Origin: Oscillospiraceae bacterium
GTDB taxonomy: Bacteria; Bacillota; Clostridia; Oscillospirales; Ruminococcaceae
Length of the DNA stretch: 53,548 nt
Assembly (NCBI GenBank): GCA_015067025.1
Contig: SVNC01000013.1
Location: 1-53,548 of the forward strand
Direction of reading: 5' to 3'
How positions within the stretch are numbered: the first letter of the stretch is position 1; every line of letters begins with the position of its first letter. Shown one piece after another: positions 17,487 to 25,943 of this stretch. Made by a program: the position numbers and the translations under genes. Under the pieces are notes generated by a model. It was not told where the DNA came from and did no database searches. It saw only the letters and a program-made list of their open reading frames with translations.

Positions 17487-18147
17487 GATATTCCTCCCGC
17501 TTTTTATCAAGCCGTAAAACATTTGCATAATAAATCAGAAACAATCCAGCACTTAAAAATACTGAGCCGATAATATCTGTCAGCCAATGAACGCCTGCAA
17601 TAGTCCGTCCGATTAACATAAATAACGAAAAGAGAATAGCGGATGACGTAATAATTCTTCTGACAACCCTGTTTTTAATTCTTCGGTCAATCTGAAAAAT
17701 AACAGTCGGCATAACGCTTAACACAAGCAGTGTTGTAGAGGATGGATATGACGTTTCCATTATTCCGTCTATCAGTATGGGTCTGTAATTTATCGGTATC
17801 ATTTCAAAAATCAGGTAGCCGAAGATTACAATTACATAATACACGCCTAACAGCAGAATATCAATATCCACCTTCAAAAGGCTTTTTCTTTGAATTAGCT
17901 GAACAAAGCCGACTGCACCATAAATCATACAGCAGAAAAGCGGCACAAGACCGAGCCAATCGGTGATGTGATAGATTGTCATATTCACACCTGTCATATT
18001 GTGAAACAAGCAATTCAGCGTCGCAAAACCGACAACAGTTCCATTAACTCCGACGGGCTGAACATCAACTGCCAGAATCAGTATTGTCCAGAATACAAAT
18101 ACTGCAATCAGGATAAGTCCGACAGAAAATAATTTTCTCTCTTTCAT
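17473..18147 (-). CDS. PAP2-superfamily membrane phosphatase-like protein, 224 aa
   Basis: About six membrane segments and the PAP2 motif layout, which normally dephosphorylates lipid phosphates or diphosphates outside the membrane. Motif 1 is EMIPINYRP (ends at residue 123; the usual Lys is missing). Motif 2 is SYPSSTT (133-139; the usual His is Thr). Motif 3 is GRTIAGVHWLTD with R181, H187 and D191 intact. Because the motif-2 histidine is replaced, activity is doubtful. It is on the - strand, downstream of lipid-related accessory genes and overlapping the broken regulator gene. AAAGGAC precedes the ATG. Confidence 0.82.
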   Translation of the reverse strand: MKERKLFSVGLILIAVFVFWTILILAVDVQPVGVNGTVVGFATLNCLFHNMTGVNMTIYHITDWLGLVPLFCCMIYGAVGFVQLIQRKSLLKVDIDILLLGVYYVIVIFGYLIFEMIPINYRPILIDGIMETSYPSSTTLLVLSVMPTVIFQIDRRIKNRVVRRIITSSAILFSLFMLIGRTIAGVHWLTDIIGSVFLSAGLFLIYYANVLRLDKKREEYRGIQ

Positions 18148-18298
18148 TTATATTTGTCCTTTCGCATATTATTTTGCTCTCAGAGCTGATTTAATAATAG
18201 CAAAGGACATAAAAACAGTAAAGAACCGCATTGTCACACTGATGACACGAATCGTAACAGATATCGATTTGTCGGATAGATTTCATATTCAAAAAAAG

Positions 18299-18964
18299 TT
18301 ATTCTTTGTTTATCCATTTCTTTGCCCAGATAAACAAGACTTCGGACATTTTGTAAAAATCAATCATTCCGTCATTTCTTAAACTTAAAAAGGTTTCAAT
18401 AATAACACGTTCATCCGAAGAAACAATTGAAAGCAAATCTTTTTGTCGGCTGATATACTTTCCTGTTTGTTTAAAGCAGATTGCCTGTACAACAAAAGAA
18501 GCAGATTTATATAATCCTTTCAGAATTTCTTCGCTCTTTTCATAAAGCATATTATGTATGCAGCTGTGAAAAATATTGCACACGCCGATTTTTATTGCTC
18601 TGTCAACAGCGTTATTGTCAATTAACGCCAGTAATTCATCAAGATTTCCTTTAATCGGAGTGGTGTCGTGATAAAACTGAAAAAGGTCAGATGGCTCCCA
18701 ATTCAGAATATCCTCTTTCCCCGAAAGAAACCCGCAAATCAATTCTCTGTGCGGTAAGGAATCCAGCATTGTATTATAGGTCTGAATATCTGCAACAGAC
18801 AATTCATCAAGTATTACGACAATATCAATGTCACTTGTTTCCTTTGCTTCACCACGACTGTAACTTCCTTGCAAACCCACAAACCATACACGGTTTCCGA
18901 AAATTTCGTTAATCGTTTGCAAAAACTGATTTATCCATACGGTAATATCTATCAATTCAGTCAC
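18299..18964 (-). CDS. Nucleotidyltransferase-domain protein, 221 aa
   Basis: The N-terminal half has the polymerase-beta-type nucleotidyltransferase signature GLQGSYSRGEAKETSDIDIVV: GS, then two metal-binding Asp in DID. A helical C-terminal half follows, like aminoglycoside adenylyltransferases and uncharacterised relatives. Such enzymes move AMP or another nucleotide onto a small molecule or a protein; the substrate cannot be read. The start is probably GTG at 18964, with AGGA nine bases before it. It is in the accessory island, about 85 bases from its upstream neighbour, so it may be in the same transcript. Confidence 0.8.
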   Translation of the reverse strand: MTELIDITVWINQFLQTINEIFGNRVWFVGLQGSYSRGEAKETSDIDIVVILDELSVADIQTYNTMLDSLPHRELICGFLSGKEDILNWEPSDLFQFYHDTTPIKGNLDELLALIDNNAVDRAIKIGVCNIFHSCIHNMLYEKSEEILKGLYKSASFVVQAICFKQTGKYISRQKDLLSIVSSDERVIIETFLSLRNDGMIDFYKMSEVLFIWAKKWINKE

Positions 18965-19049
18965 CTCATAAATTCCTGTTTTTTAGAAAGATTATCTGTT
19001 CGGCAACTCCTTATAGTTCGAATGGCAAAATGAATCTGAATTTGACAGA

Positions 19050-19568
19050 CTAAACAATTTCACGTTCTGTACTAATAAAATAGCTTTCTTGAATTGCCGA
19101 AAAGGTTGCTATTGAGCATACTATTGTTGAGCTTAATTTCAGTTCAATAATAGATACTGTCAAGGGCAAAAGAAATAATAACAATCCTGTGATTTTGTTC
19201 ATTATTGTATGTAAGGGTATAAACTTTTTGTTACGGGTATAACCCAAGACAATGTTGCTGATTTTCATAATCCCGATTGCAACTATCCATATCCATAGCC
19301 ATTTGGGTATATGGAGTATCGGAAATAGTTTTATAAAAGCTACTGCTACAAATACAAGGTCAGCAACAGTATCAAATTTTGCCCCGAATTCGCTGTTGCT
19401 GTTTGTCTTTCGTGCAATAGTTCCATCTATCATATCACTAAAACCGCATAGAAGATATGCGATATAAAATTCCATTGAAAATACCGAAAAGAATAGTAAC
19501 AAAACACTGCAAAAAATACGAAAACTTGTTATTATATTTGCAATAGATTTTAACATATATACACCCAC
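19050..19568 (-). CDS. CDP-alcohol phosphatidyltransferase family protein, 172 aa
   Basis: An integral membrane enzyme that joins a CDP-linked lipid to an alcohol in phospholipid synthesis. Counting from the internal Met at 19556, the complete signature is present: D41, D44-G45, A48-R49, G58, D62 and D66, in DMIDGTIAR then FGAKFDTVAD. Several hydrophobic segments follow. The length is near PgsA/PssA but slightly short. Start: GTG at 19568 or ATG at 19556; neither has a strong ribosome site. It lies 17 bases after the PfkB kinase gene, so it shares its operon. The alcohol substrate is unknown. A chromosomal pgsA must exist elsewhere, so this is an accessory copy. Confidence 0.87.
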   Translation of the reverse strand: MGVYMLKSIANIITSFRIFCSVLLLFFSVFSMEFYIAYLLCGFSDMIDGTIARKTNSNSEFGAKFDTVADLVFVAVAFIKLFPILHIPKWLWIWIVAIGIMKISNIVLGYTRNKKFIPLHTIMNKITGLLLFLLPLTVSIIELKLSSTIVCSIATFSAIQESYFISTEREIV

Positions 19569-19585
19569 AGGTTTTAATACACTGA

Positions 19586-20488
19586 TTATCCGTTCAGCAA
19601 CTCCTTGACTTCTTCCAACGTCGGCGGATTAAGCGGCAGAGGAAATCTTGAAATTGCTATCGCAGAGCAAGCACTGGCAAAACGCACAATCTCATCATCG
19701 GTCATTCCATGCAGTAAGCCGTAAATACAGCCAGCCTTGAATGTATCACCTGCACCCAGTGTGCTTTTAACCTGGGTAGAAAAAGGTTTCATTTTCTTCA
19801 TCGTCTGACCTTTTCTGCCATAAATCATTTCTTTTTCTCCACGAGTGATAATTACAAGACCGTCAGTATTATCGGTAAGCAGTTCGTAGATTTCTTCTAT
19901 GCTTTTGTCCTTATACTGTTCCGAGCCTGTACATTCCTTTGATACCACATTTACTGCACAATGCTTGTGAAGATAGCTGTCGTGACGGCAGTCTATTGTA
20001 ACAAAAGGCTTGTTATGCTTTACGCAAAGCTCTGCCGCAGCCTGTGTTTCTTCCAGGAAGAACGGGTCTATTGCCGCAACCTTACAGTTTTTTATATCCT
20101 CTTCTTTCGGCATATTCCAGCGTTTCTTTGCGCCTTTTTCGTACAGCGACTGAAACACGCCCATAGGCGAACGGACAAGTCCTGCAATTACAACATAGTC
20201 CATAAGTCCTTCATAATCAGGGTCAAAATAAAGCGAGGATAAATCGACTGTCTTATTTTTATAGAACTCCTTTAAGAGCGGTGCAACCTCTGTTCCTATA
20301 TGTGTGCCGTCAATTTTTACGGTTGCACCCAAAGAGGACAGTACAGTTGCGGCTGTGCCTGTTTCTCCGCCTGGCAGAAAATATTTTGCCTTGATTTCTG
20401 AATATTCGTCAGGCTGTAAGAACTCTCCTTTCAGCAAAAAGGAATGTGTTCCGAGTATCTGTCCGTGCATATAAATTTCGTAATTCAT
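19586..20488 (-). CDS. PfkB-family carbohydrate kinase, 300 aa
   Basis: A ribokinase-like sugar or nucleoside kinase. The C-terminal signature STLGAGDTFKAGCIYGLL contains the anion hole GAGD with the catalytic Asp; the N-terminal substrate region FLPGGETGTAATVLSSLGA matches the family GG motif. The length is normal. GGAGG precedes the ATG by five bases. It lies 23 bases after the TetR gene and 17 before the phosphatidyltransferase gene, so these three are one operon, probably controlled by the TetR protein. The substrate is not known; a sugar alcohol that feeds the lipid enzyme is possible but speculative. Confidence 0.88.
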   Translation of the reverse strand: MNYEIYMHGQILGTHSFLLKGEFLQPDEYSEIKAKYFLPGGETGTAATVLSSLGATVKIDGTHIGTEVAPLLKEFYKNKTVDLSSLYFDPDYEGLMDYVVIAGLVRSPMGVFQSLYEKGAKKRWNMPKEEDIKNCKVAAIDPFFLEETQAAAELCVKHNKPFVTIDCRHDSYLHKHCAVNVVSKECTGSEQYKDKSIEEIYELLTDNTDGLVIITRGEKEMIYGRKGQTMKKMKPFSTQVKSTLGAGDTFKAGCIYGLLHGMTDDEIVRFASACSAIAISRFPLPLNPPTLEEVKELLNG

Positions 20489-20511
20489 AAGTACCTCCGT
20501 TCTATCAGACT

Positions 20512-21105
20512 TTATTTCTCTGCGTAAGTGGAAATAAAGTGGGTTACAAAATTTTCAATTCTTTTAAAAATCTTCTCCTGATTTTCAGGCTCTCTGTCGC
20601 AAAGGTGAACAAGCGATGTAACAGGTGCAGTATAAATAAAGCTTAACATTTCGGGATTGTCTTTTTTCAGCAGTCCGTCTGTCATCATTCCTTCAAAAAC
20701 CTTTGCAAAGATTTTCTGCGTTCCCTCAAGAAAATGCTTTGTTGCAAGTTTTTTCACACGCTCATCGTGAAATTGTTCGGTCAGTAATAGCTTTCTTGTA
20801 AGAATAATTTTCGGGTCATTAACAGTAAATCGGAGCATATTTACTGTAAGTGTGAGCAGTTCTTCACAGGATTTTGGTTGCAGAGGGAGGTTAGCCTCCG
20901 AGCCGAAATGCTGTGCATAATAGCCTTCCATTCTGTCAAGTAGACAGTTCCATATATCCTCTTTGCTTTTGTAGTGCTTATATAATGCAGATTTGCTTAA
21001 ACCAAGCTGTGCCGCAAGTTCACGAAGATTTGTGCCCTTATAGCCGTTCTCGGCAAACATTATCAGAGCTTCATCGAGTATTCTGTTTTTAGTTGAGTTT
21101 TCCAT
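20512..21105 (-). CDS. TetR-family transcriptional regulator, 197 aa
   Basis: The N-terminal DNA-binding domain reads NRILDEALIMFAENGYKGTNLRELAAQLGLSKSALYKHYKSKEDIW, the standard TetR helix-turn-helix; a helical ligand-binding domain follows. The start is the second ATG (21105), five bases after GGAGG; the first ATG overlaps that site. A perfect 12-4-12 palindrome lies 19 bases upstream, so it very likely represses itself and the following PfkB and phosphatidyltransferase genes until an unknown ligand releases it. First gene of that operon. Confidence 0.92.
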   Translation of the reverse strand: MENSTKNRILDEALIMFAENGYKGTNLRELAAQLGLSKSALYKHYKSKEDIWNCLLDRMEGYYAQHFGSEANLPLQPKSCEELLTLTVNMLRFTVNDPKIILTRKLLLTEQFHDERVKKLATKHFLEGTQKIFAKVFEGMMTDGLLKKDNPEMLSFIYTAPVTSLVHLCDREPENQEKIFKRIENFVTHFISTYAEK

Positions 21106-21123
21106 TGTGCCCTCCATAGAAAT

Positions 21124-21151
21124 ATAAAGGTGACCGATTGGTCACCTTTAT
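21124..21151. promoter_or_regulatory. TetR operator, perfect 28-bp palindrome
   Basis: ATAAAGGTGACC (21124-21135), spacer GATT, then GGTCACCTTTAT (21140-21151). The arms are exact inverted copies over 12 bases. It sits just upstream of the TetR gene, where its promoter must be. The size and symmetry fit TetR-family operators. Confidence 0.85.
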
Positions 21152-21244
21152 TATAGCAAATACTGATTCGCTTGTCAATATCTTTTAGAAGCAATAGAAT
21201 TTATTTCTTTTGAAAAAGTCATCAAACTTTATTTTCAGTTCCCG

Positions 21245-21430
21245 TTGACAGCAAGCATATGACTTGTGGTCACACTCGGCGTTTTTTCAGAAAGTCTGAA
21301 AAATAAATGCTTACCCTCTTGACGAGAGCAAGCATCGCCTTTGTAGCCACATCGTCACTTTTTTGTGAGCTATGCTTTCTGCAACTTCGTTGACAGCAAG
21401 CATAGCATTTGTCTATACACTCCCCTCTTT
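21245..21430 (+). repeat. Three imperfect direct repeats of a TTGAC..AGCAAGCAT unit
   Basis: The copies begin at 21245 (TTGACAGCAAGCAT), 21319 (TTGACGAGAGCAAGCAT) and 21390 (TTGACAGCAAGCAT), 74 and 71 bases apart. Similarity extends about 20 bases further, through CTTTGT- and CACAC-like positions. A hairpin TTTTTCAGA / TCTGAAAAA (about 21283-21303) lies between the first two. There is no coding potential that I trust. The spacing suggests a recombinase or origin region, or the worn end of a mobile element. Confidence 0.55.
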
Positions 21431-21550
21431 TCTCCGAAAATCGTCAGCGCAGACAAATACAAAAACTTGTTGGGAGAACCCAAACCCCTTGGCAGAAATC
21501 TCGCTTTCGCTCGATTGAAAAGCGGATGAAAAAATAATTTTTCAGAAAAA

Positions 21551-21613
21551 TAGTCGTTGTCCCGAAAACGAAACAACGACTATGGTACAATTATTATTAC
21601 AGGACGTTTTGAA
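21551..21613 (+). promoter_or_regulatory. Regulatory module 1: hairpin, -10 box and ACGTTTTGAA site
   Basis: The inverted repeat TAGTCGTTGT / ACAACGACTA (21551-21560, 21573-21582) is followed by a -10-like TACAAT (21586-21591), then AGGACGTTTTGAA (21601-21613). The ACG begins 13 bases after the -10, the same as in modules 2 and 3. A GGAGG site follows at about 21629, but no gene of useful length starts after it on this strand. Confidence 0.5.
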
Positions 21614-21644
21614 ATATTTTTTCAGGAAGGAGGTTTGCGATAAT

Positions 21645-21665
21645 AGGTGCGTAACGAAACGGGGC
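21645..21665 (+). repeat. Cassette-boundary repeat, copy R1
   Basis: AGGTGCGTAACGAAACGGGG, then C. It lies just before the 3' end of the convergent flavin-reductase-like gene. First of five copies of the 20-bp consensus AGGTGCGTAACRAAACGGGC, all in the same orientation and all between genes. Confidence 0.8.
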
Positions 21666-21681
21666 GTTAGAAGAAATGAAC

Positions 21682-22245
21682 TTATAAATGAGATTTCCAT
21701 TCTCCCATTTCGCCCAGCTTTTCTCCAATAGAAAAATAATTGTACGGCGCATAAACAGCAGGTCTGATTTTCGTCAAATCAATCTTTTTCATATCCATAC
21801 CTGAATAGTCTTTATCAATCTGTATGTTCTTGACTGCTGCCAAGAATAAGTGTGCTCCGTCAAGCTCGACTACTTTTGTAACCTCACACTCATACGACCA
21901 ATGACATTCATTAAGTATGGGAACATCGACAGTTTTGCCTTTCTCATAACCATATGGAAGAGCGTTTTTCTCTCCGTCTTCGCCATTGGTGTTACCGAAA
22001 TAATCCGCCAACCACAGATTATCTTCTGTTATCATATTTGCAGAAAATTTCTTTTCGCGGAGTATATTTGTCTTTGTCAGCTTTGTTCCGCCAACCGTCA
22101 TCATAATATGCGGACCGCCATCAAATGAAAATCCAAGCCAAGTGATAATGCAGAAGTTCGGTGTGCCATCCTCATTCTTTGTTCCTATGATATACATAGG
22201 CTGTGGGCTGAATACCCATTCAGGCGAAATGCTAATCTTGTCCAT
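21682..22245 (-). CDS. Flavin reductase-like FMN-binding protein, 187 aa
   Basis: Flavoredoxin / flavin-reductase-like split-barrel protein that probably binds FMN. Typical features are the opening PQPMYIIGTKNEDGTPNFCIITWLGF, MMTVGGTKLTKTNILREKKFSANM and the C-terminal RPAVYAPYNYFSIGEKLG. AAGGAGG precedes the ATG. It is a single gene lying between repeat copies R1 and R2, on the strand opposite to its neighbour at 22663. The electron partner and acceptor are unknown. It is in the accessory island and unrelated in function to the genes beside it. Confidence 0.87.
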   Translation of the reverse strand: MDKISISPEWVFSPQPMYIIGTKNEDGTPNFCIITWLGFSFDGGPHIMMTVGGTKLTKTNILREKKFSANMITEDNLWLADYFGNTNGEDGEKNALPYGYEKGKTVDVPILNECHWSYECEVTKVVELDGAHLFLAAVKNIQIDKDYSGMDMKKIDLTKIRPAVYAPYNYFSIGEKLGEMGEWKSHL

Positions 22246-22322
22246 TCGTCGTTCCTCCTTAAAACCAGATTTAATTCAATCACATTATACCACATCTCCC
22301 TCAATAATTCAATCATAACAAA

Positions 22323-22342
22323 TGGTGCGTAACGAACTGCGC
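22323..22342 (+). repeat. Cassette-boundary repeat, copy R2 (divergent)
   Basis: TGGTGCGTAACGAACTGCGC. The first 14 positions agree with the consensus apart from the first base. A TAACG / CGTTA inverted pair with an 8-base loop is shared with copy R1. Confidence 0.65.
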
Positions 22343-22354
22343 CGTTATTTTCTG

Positions 22355-22374
22355 AGGTGCGTAACAAATCGGGC
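22355..22374 (+). repeat. Cassette-boundary repeat, copy R3
   Basis: AGGTGCGTAACAAATCGGGC. It begins 32 bases after the start of R2, so R2 and R3 form a tandem pair with no gene between them. Confidence 0.75.
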
Positions 22375-22388
22375 AGGCGTTTTTACCG

Positions 22389-22465
22389 TGAGACTTTTTT
22401 GGGACTTTTCTGAGACTTTTTTGAGAAAAAATTGGGACAAAAATGGAACACTTCTGGTACTGACT
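22389..22465 (+). repeat. Seven 11-bp phased direct repeats upstream of a promoter
   Basis: Units start at 22389, 22400, 22411, 22422, 22433, 22444 and 22455. Each is TGRGAC or a close variant plus a T- or A-rich tail, exactly 11 bases long: TGAGACTTTTT, TGGGACTTTTC, TGAGACTTTTT, TGAGAAAAAAT, TGGGACAAAAA, TGGAACACTTC, TGGTACTGACT. The last unit merges with the -35 box of module 2. One repeat per helical turn puts all copies on one face of DNA. Confidence 0.85.
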
Positions 22466-22509
22466 TTTGAAAATCCGTATGCTATAATGAAAATATCAAA
22501 ACGTTTTGA
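22460..22509 (+). promoter_or_regulatory. Regulatory module 2: promoter with palindromic operator
   Basis: -35 CTGACT (22460-22465), 17-bp spacer, -10 TATAAT (22483-22488), then the perfect 14-bp palindrome TCAAAACGTTTTGA (22496-22509) across the expected transcription start. The ACG begins 13 bases after the -10, as in modules 1 and 3. Confidence 0.7.
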
Positions 22510-22540
22510 AATGAAAAATCAGAACAGAGCCGATGAAAAA

Positions 22541-22584
22541 TGGGAGTAAATTGGGAGTTAAGTGGGAGTCTTTTGGTAGTGACT
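22541..22584 (+). repeat. Four 11-bp phased direct repeats upstream of a second promoter
   Basis: TGGGAGTAAAT, TGGGAGTTAAG, TGGGAGTCTTT, TGGTAGTGACT, starting at 22541, 22552, 22563 and 22574. The period and layout are the same as the seven-unit block, but the heptamer is TGGGAGT rather than TGGGACT. The final unit merges with the -35 box. Confidence 0.85.
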
Positions 22585-22628
22585 TCTGCTCATTCCTGTG
22601 CTACAATTAAATCATCGGAACGTTCTGA
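22579..22628 (+). promoter_or_regulatory. Regulatory module 3: promoter of the Bro-N gene
   Basis: -35 GTGACT (22579-22584), 17-bp spacer, -10 TACAAT (22602-22607), then the near-palindrome TCGGAACGTTCTGA (22615-22628). The layout is base for base that of module 2, so the two arose by duplication. The Bro-N gene starts 35 bases later, after CGGAGG. Confidence 0.7.
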
Positions 22629-22662
22629 ATAAGCAATAATCGTAAATGAACGGAGGTTAAAA

Positions 22663-23181
22663 ATGAATTTTAACGAAATGATTTCAACCGAAGCAAGTCC
22701 TTTCCAGTACACAGAGTTTGGTCTGCTGGAGAGCGTTGAGGTGCAGGGCGAGCTTTTCTTCCCTGCGTCCGCAAGTGCAAAAATCCTCGGCTATCACAAT
22801 CCAAGAAAGGCAATTATCGACCACTGCGACGCTCCTGTAAAGCTCACAGTTCCTCACCCTCAGAACAAGGAGAAGACCATTGTGATGAACTACATCAGGG
22901 AAGCTGATTTATACAGTCTTATCTTCGGCTCACGGCTTCCTGCGGCGAAGACATTCAAGCGTTGGGTTACAAAGGAAGTTCTGCCGAGCATCAGAAAATA
23001 CGGCTGCTACTGCACTCAGGAATTTCTCGACGAGTGTGACCACAATCCCTACACGATACAGCGCCGTCTGAGGGAGATGAAGCAAAGCCGTGTGGTAGAG
23101 TTCCTGACGGAAAATCCCGATACCTGCAAGCGGCTTTGTGATGAAAATGTTATTGATGTGGAGTTTTTCGAAGCGTCATAA
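22663..23181 (+). CDS. Bro-N-domain (phage antirepressor-like) protein, 172 aa
   Basis: The N-terminal 110 residues are a Bro-N domain: ELFFPASASAKILGYHNPRKAIIDHC, MNYIREADLYSLIFGSRLPAAKTFKRWVTKEVLPSIRKYG. This domain is common in phage and mobile-element antirepressors and binds DNA or a repressor. The C-terminal part is about 55 helical residues with no known domain. CGGAGG precedes the ATG by five bases. Its promoter region is unusually elaborate for so small a gene: two blocks of phased repeats and two palindromic sites. It lies between repeat copies R3 and R4, and R4 begins two bases after the stop. Confidence 0.88.
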   Translation: MNFNEMISTEASPFQYTEFGLLESVEVQGELFFPASASAKILGYHNPRKAIIDHCDAPVKLTVPHPQNKEKTIVMNYIREADLYSLIFGSRLPAAKTFKRWVTKEVLPSIRKYGCYCTQEFLDECDHNPYTIQRRLREMKQSRVVEFLTENPDTCKRLCDENVIDVEFFEAS

Positions 23182-23182
23182 G

Positions 23183-23202
23183 AGGTGCGTAACGAAACGA
23201 GA
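23183..23202 (+). repeat. Cassette-boundary repeat, copy R4
   Basis: AGGTGCGTAACGAAACGAGA. It starts directly after the Bro-N stop codon and is followed by a GCCGTAC / GTACGGC hairpin (23219-23245). Confidence 0.75.
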
Positions 23203-23247
23203 CCATATGAAAAGTAAAGCCGTACTCGTGGGTACGGGGTACGGCAA

Positions 23248-23742
23248 TTATAGTTGCAGATTAGCCAAGAATTCATCTGTTTCAGCTCTGCTCTTGAATA
23301 TGTAAATATCCTTGTTGGAATATCTGTCAAGCAGTTCCATTATCATTGGTCGGCTTTGTGAAATATAGCTTTTTGCAAACTGAATAAGCTCAGCATCATC
23401 TTCATCGTTTGACACCCAAGGAATATCGCTATGGACTTTTCCGCGTCTTTCTTTGATACCGTTCAAACAAATTTCCAACGGATAATCAAGAAAAATAACC
23501 GTATCACATTTCTGCAATCTTAACTCCATTGTAGAATTATAATTGCCGTCAATTATCCATTCACTTTTTTGAATAACTTCTGATAATCTTTCAAGAAAAA
23601 TAGGCTTTTCTACTGTTGTCTTATTTGAGTTCCAGTACATCATATCAAGATGAAAAAGCGGAATGCCTGTAATATTGTGTAATTCTCTTGAAAGCGTGCT
23701 TTTCCCGCTTCCAGGGCAACCGATTATAATAATTTTCTTCAT
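23248..23742 (-). CDS. Adenylate-kinase-like P-loop protein, 164 aa
   Basis: A small P-loop NTPase of the 'DNA topology modulation / FlaR-like' AAA group. Walker A is GCPGSGKST (residues 8-16), followed by LFHLDMMYW and EWIIDGNYNSTMELRLQKCDTVIFLDYPLEICLNGIKERRGK, typical of this family of putative nucleotide or small-molecule kinases. The substrate is unknown. AGGCGG precedes the ATG. It is a single-gene unit in inverted orientation between repeat copies R4 and R5. Confidence 0.85.
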   Translation of the reverse strand: MKKIIIIGCPGSGKSTLSRELHNITGIPLFHLDMMYWNSNKTTVEKPIFLERLSEVIQKSEWIIDGNYNSTMELRLQKCDTVIFLDYPLEICLNGIKERRGKVHSDIPWVSNDEDDAELIQFAKSYISQSRPMIMELLDRYSNKDIYIFKSRAETDEFLANLQL

Positions 23743-23820
23743 ATCCGCCTACCTATAAATTCTGAATTGTTATTGTGTTCATTATACCACATCAACCCCG
23801 AAAACTCAATACCCAAAGGG

Positions 23821-23840
23821 AGGTGCGTAACAAAACGGGC
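23821..23840 (+). repeat. Cassette-boundary repeat, copy R5
   Basis: AGGTGCGTAACAAAACGGGC, the consensus sequence itself. The following ACCT lets AGGTGC pair with GCACCT over a 12-base loop. It lies 115 bases before the TnpW-like gene. Confidence 0.8.
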
Positions 23841-23955
23841 ACCTAATCATTATTCCGTAAAATCTTGTCCGACAAAATAGTATTCCGATACCGTTTCACC
23901 CACATACGCAAGTATGTCAGCAAATGCTGATTTCATCTGAAAGAGGGTATGTTCA

Positions 23956-24117
23956 ATGGAAACAACCAATGAAGCGGTTAACTGTACGGAGTACAAAATC
24001 GGCAATACCACTTATTATGTGGAAACGCATTTCAACCTGCAAGCCGAAAGCCTTGAAGAAATCATCGAAAGGCTTATCGGTAAAGATGTCGAGAGCATTA
24101 TACGACAGGCAGCATAG
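23956..24117 (+). CDS. TnpW-like transposon-encoded small protein, 53 aa
   Basis: METTNEAVNCTEYKIGNTTY opens the protein, then YYVETHFN and a helical tail with LEEIIERLIGKDVESIIRQ. This matches the layout of small TnpW-type proteins found beside large serine recombinases in Clostridia mobilisable transposons. AGAGGG lies eight bases before the ATG. No role has been proven for the family. It sits 115 bases before the recombinase start and belongs to the same mobile element. Confidence 0.75.
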   Translation: METTNEAVNCTEYKIGNTTYYVETHFNLQAESLEEIIERLIGKDVESIIRQAA

Positions 24118-24163
24118 GACAAGCAGACAATGCAGGGATATGAAATTTCATTGCTTTAAAGTC

Positions 24164-24192
24164 TTGAATTTTGCTGAGAAATGTGATATACT
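24164..24192 (+). promoter_or_regulatory. Promoter of the serine recombinase
   Basis: TTGAAT, 17 bp, TATACT, about 40 bases before the recombinase ATG. Confidence 0.7.
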
Positions 24193-24211
24193 ATTTTCAT
24201 ATCCGCTGTAA

Positions 24212-25888
<1,677 letters not shown>

Positions 25889-25943
25889 GCTACATATTTG
25901 AATACTTCTTTATTACTGCACGGCTTTCCTCTCAGGATTTTTG

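Noticed and set aside
21370-21576. A 68-codon open frame on the - strand
   Set aside because: It has no ribosome site, its composition is unlike a protein, and it crosses direct repeats and hairpins. Treated as non-coding.
22322-22549. A 75-codon open frame on the + strand starting in repeat R2
   Set aside because: It runs through repeat copy R3, the seven phased repeats and a promoter. The reading frame is a by-product of repeat sequence.
21645-23840. Repeats as classic integron attC sites
   Set aside because: They are too short and do not show the paired simple sites of attC; there is no tyrosine-type integron integrase in the window. Only the array layout is similar.
21645-23840. Repeats as a CRISPR array
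   Set aside because: The distances between copies vary from 32 to over 800 bases and contain genes; there are no cas genes.
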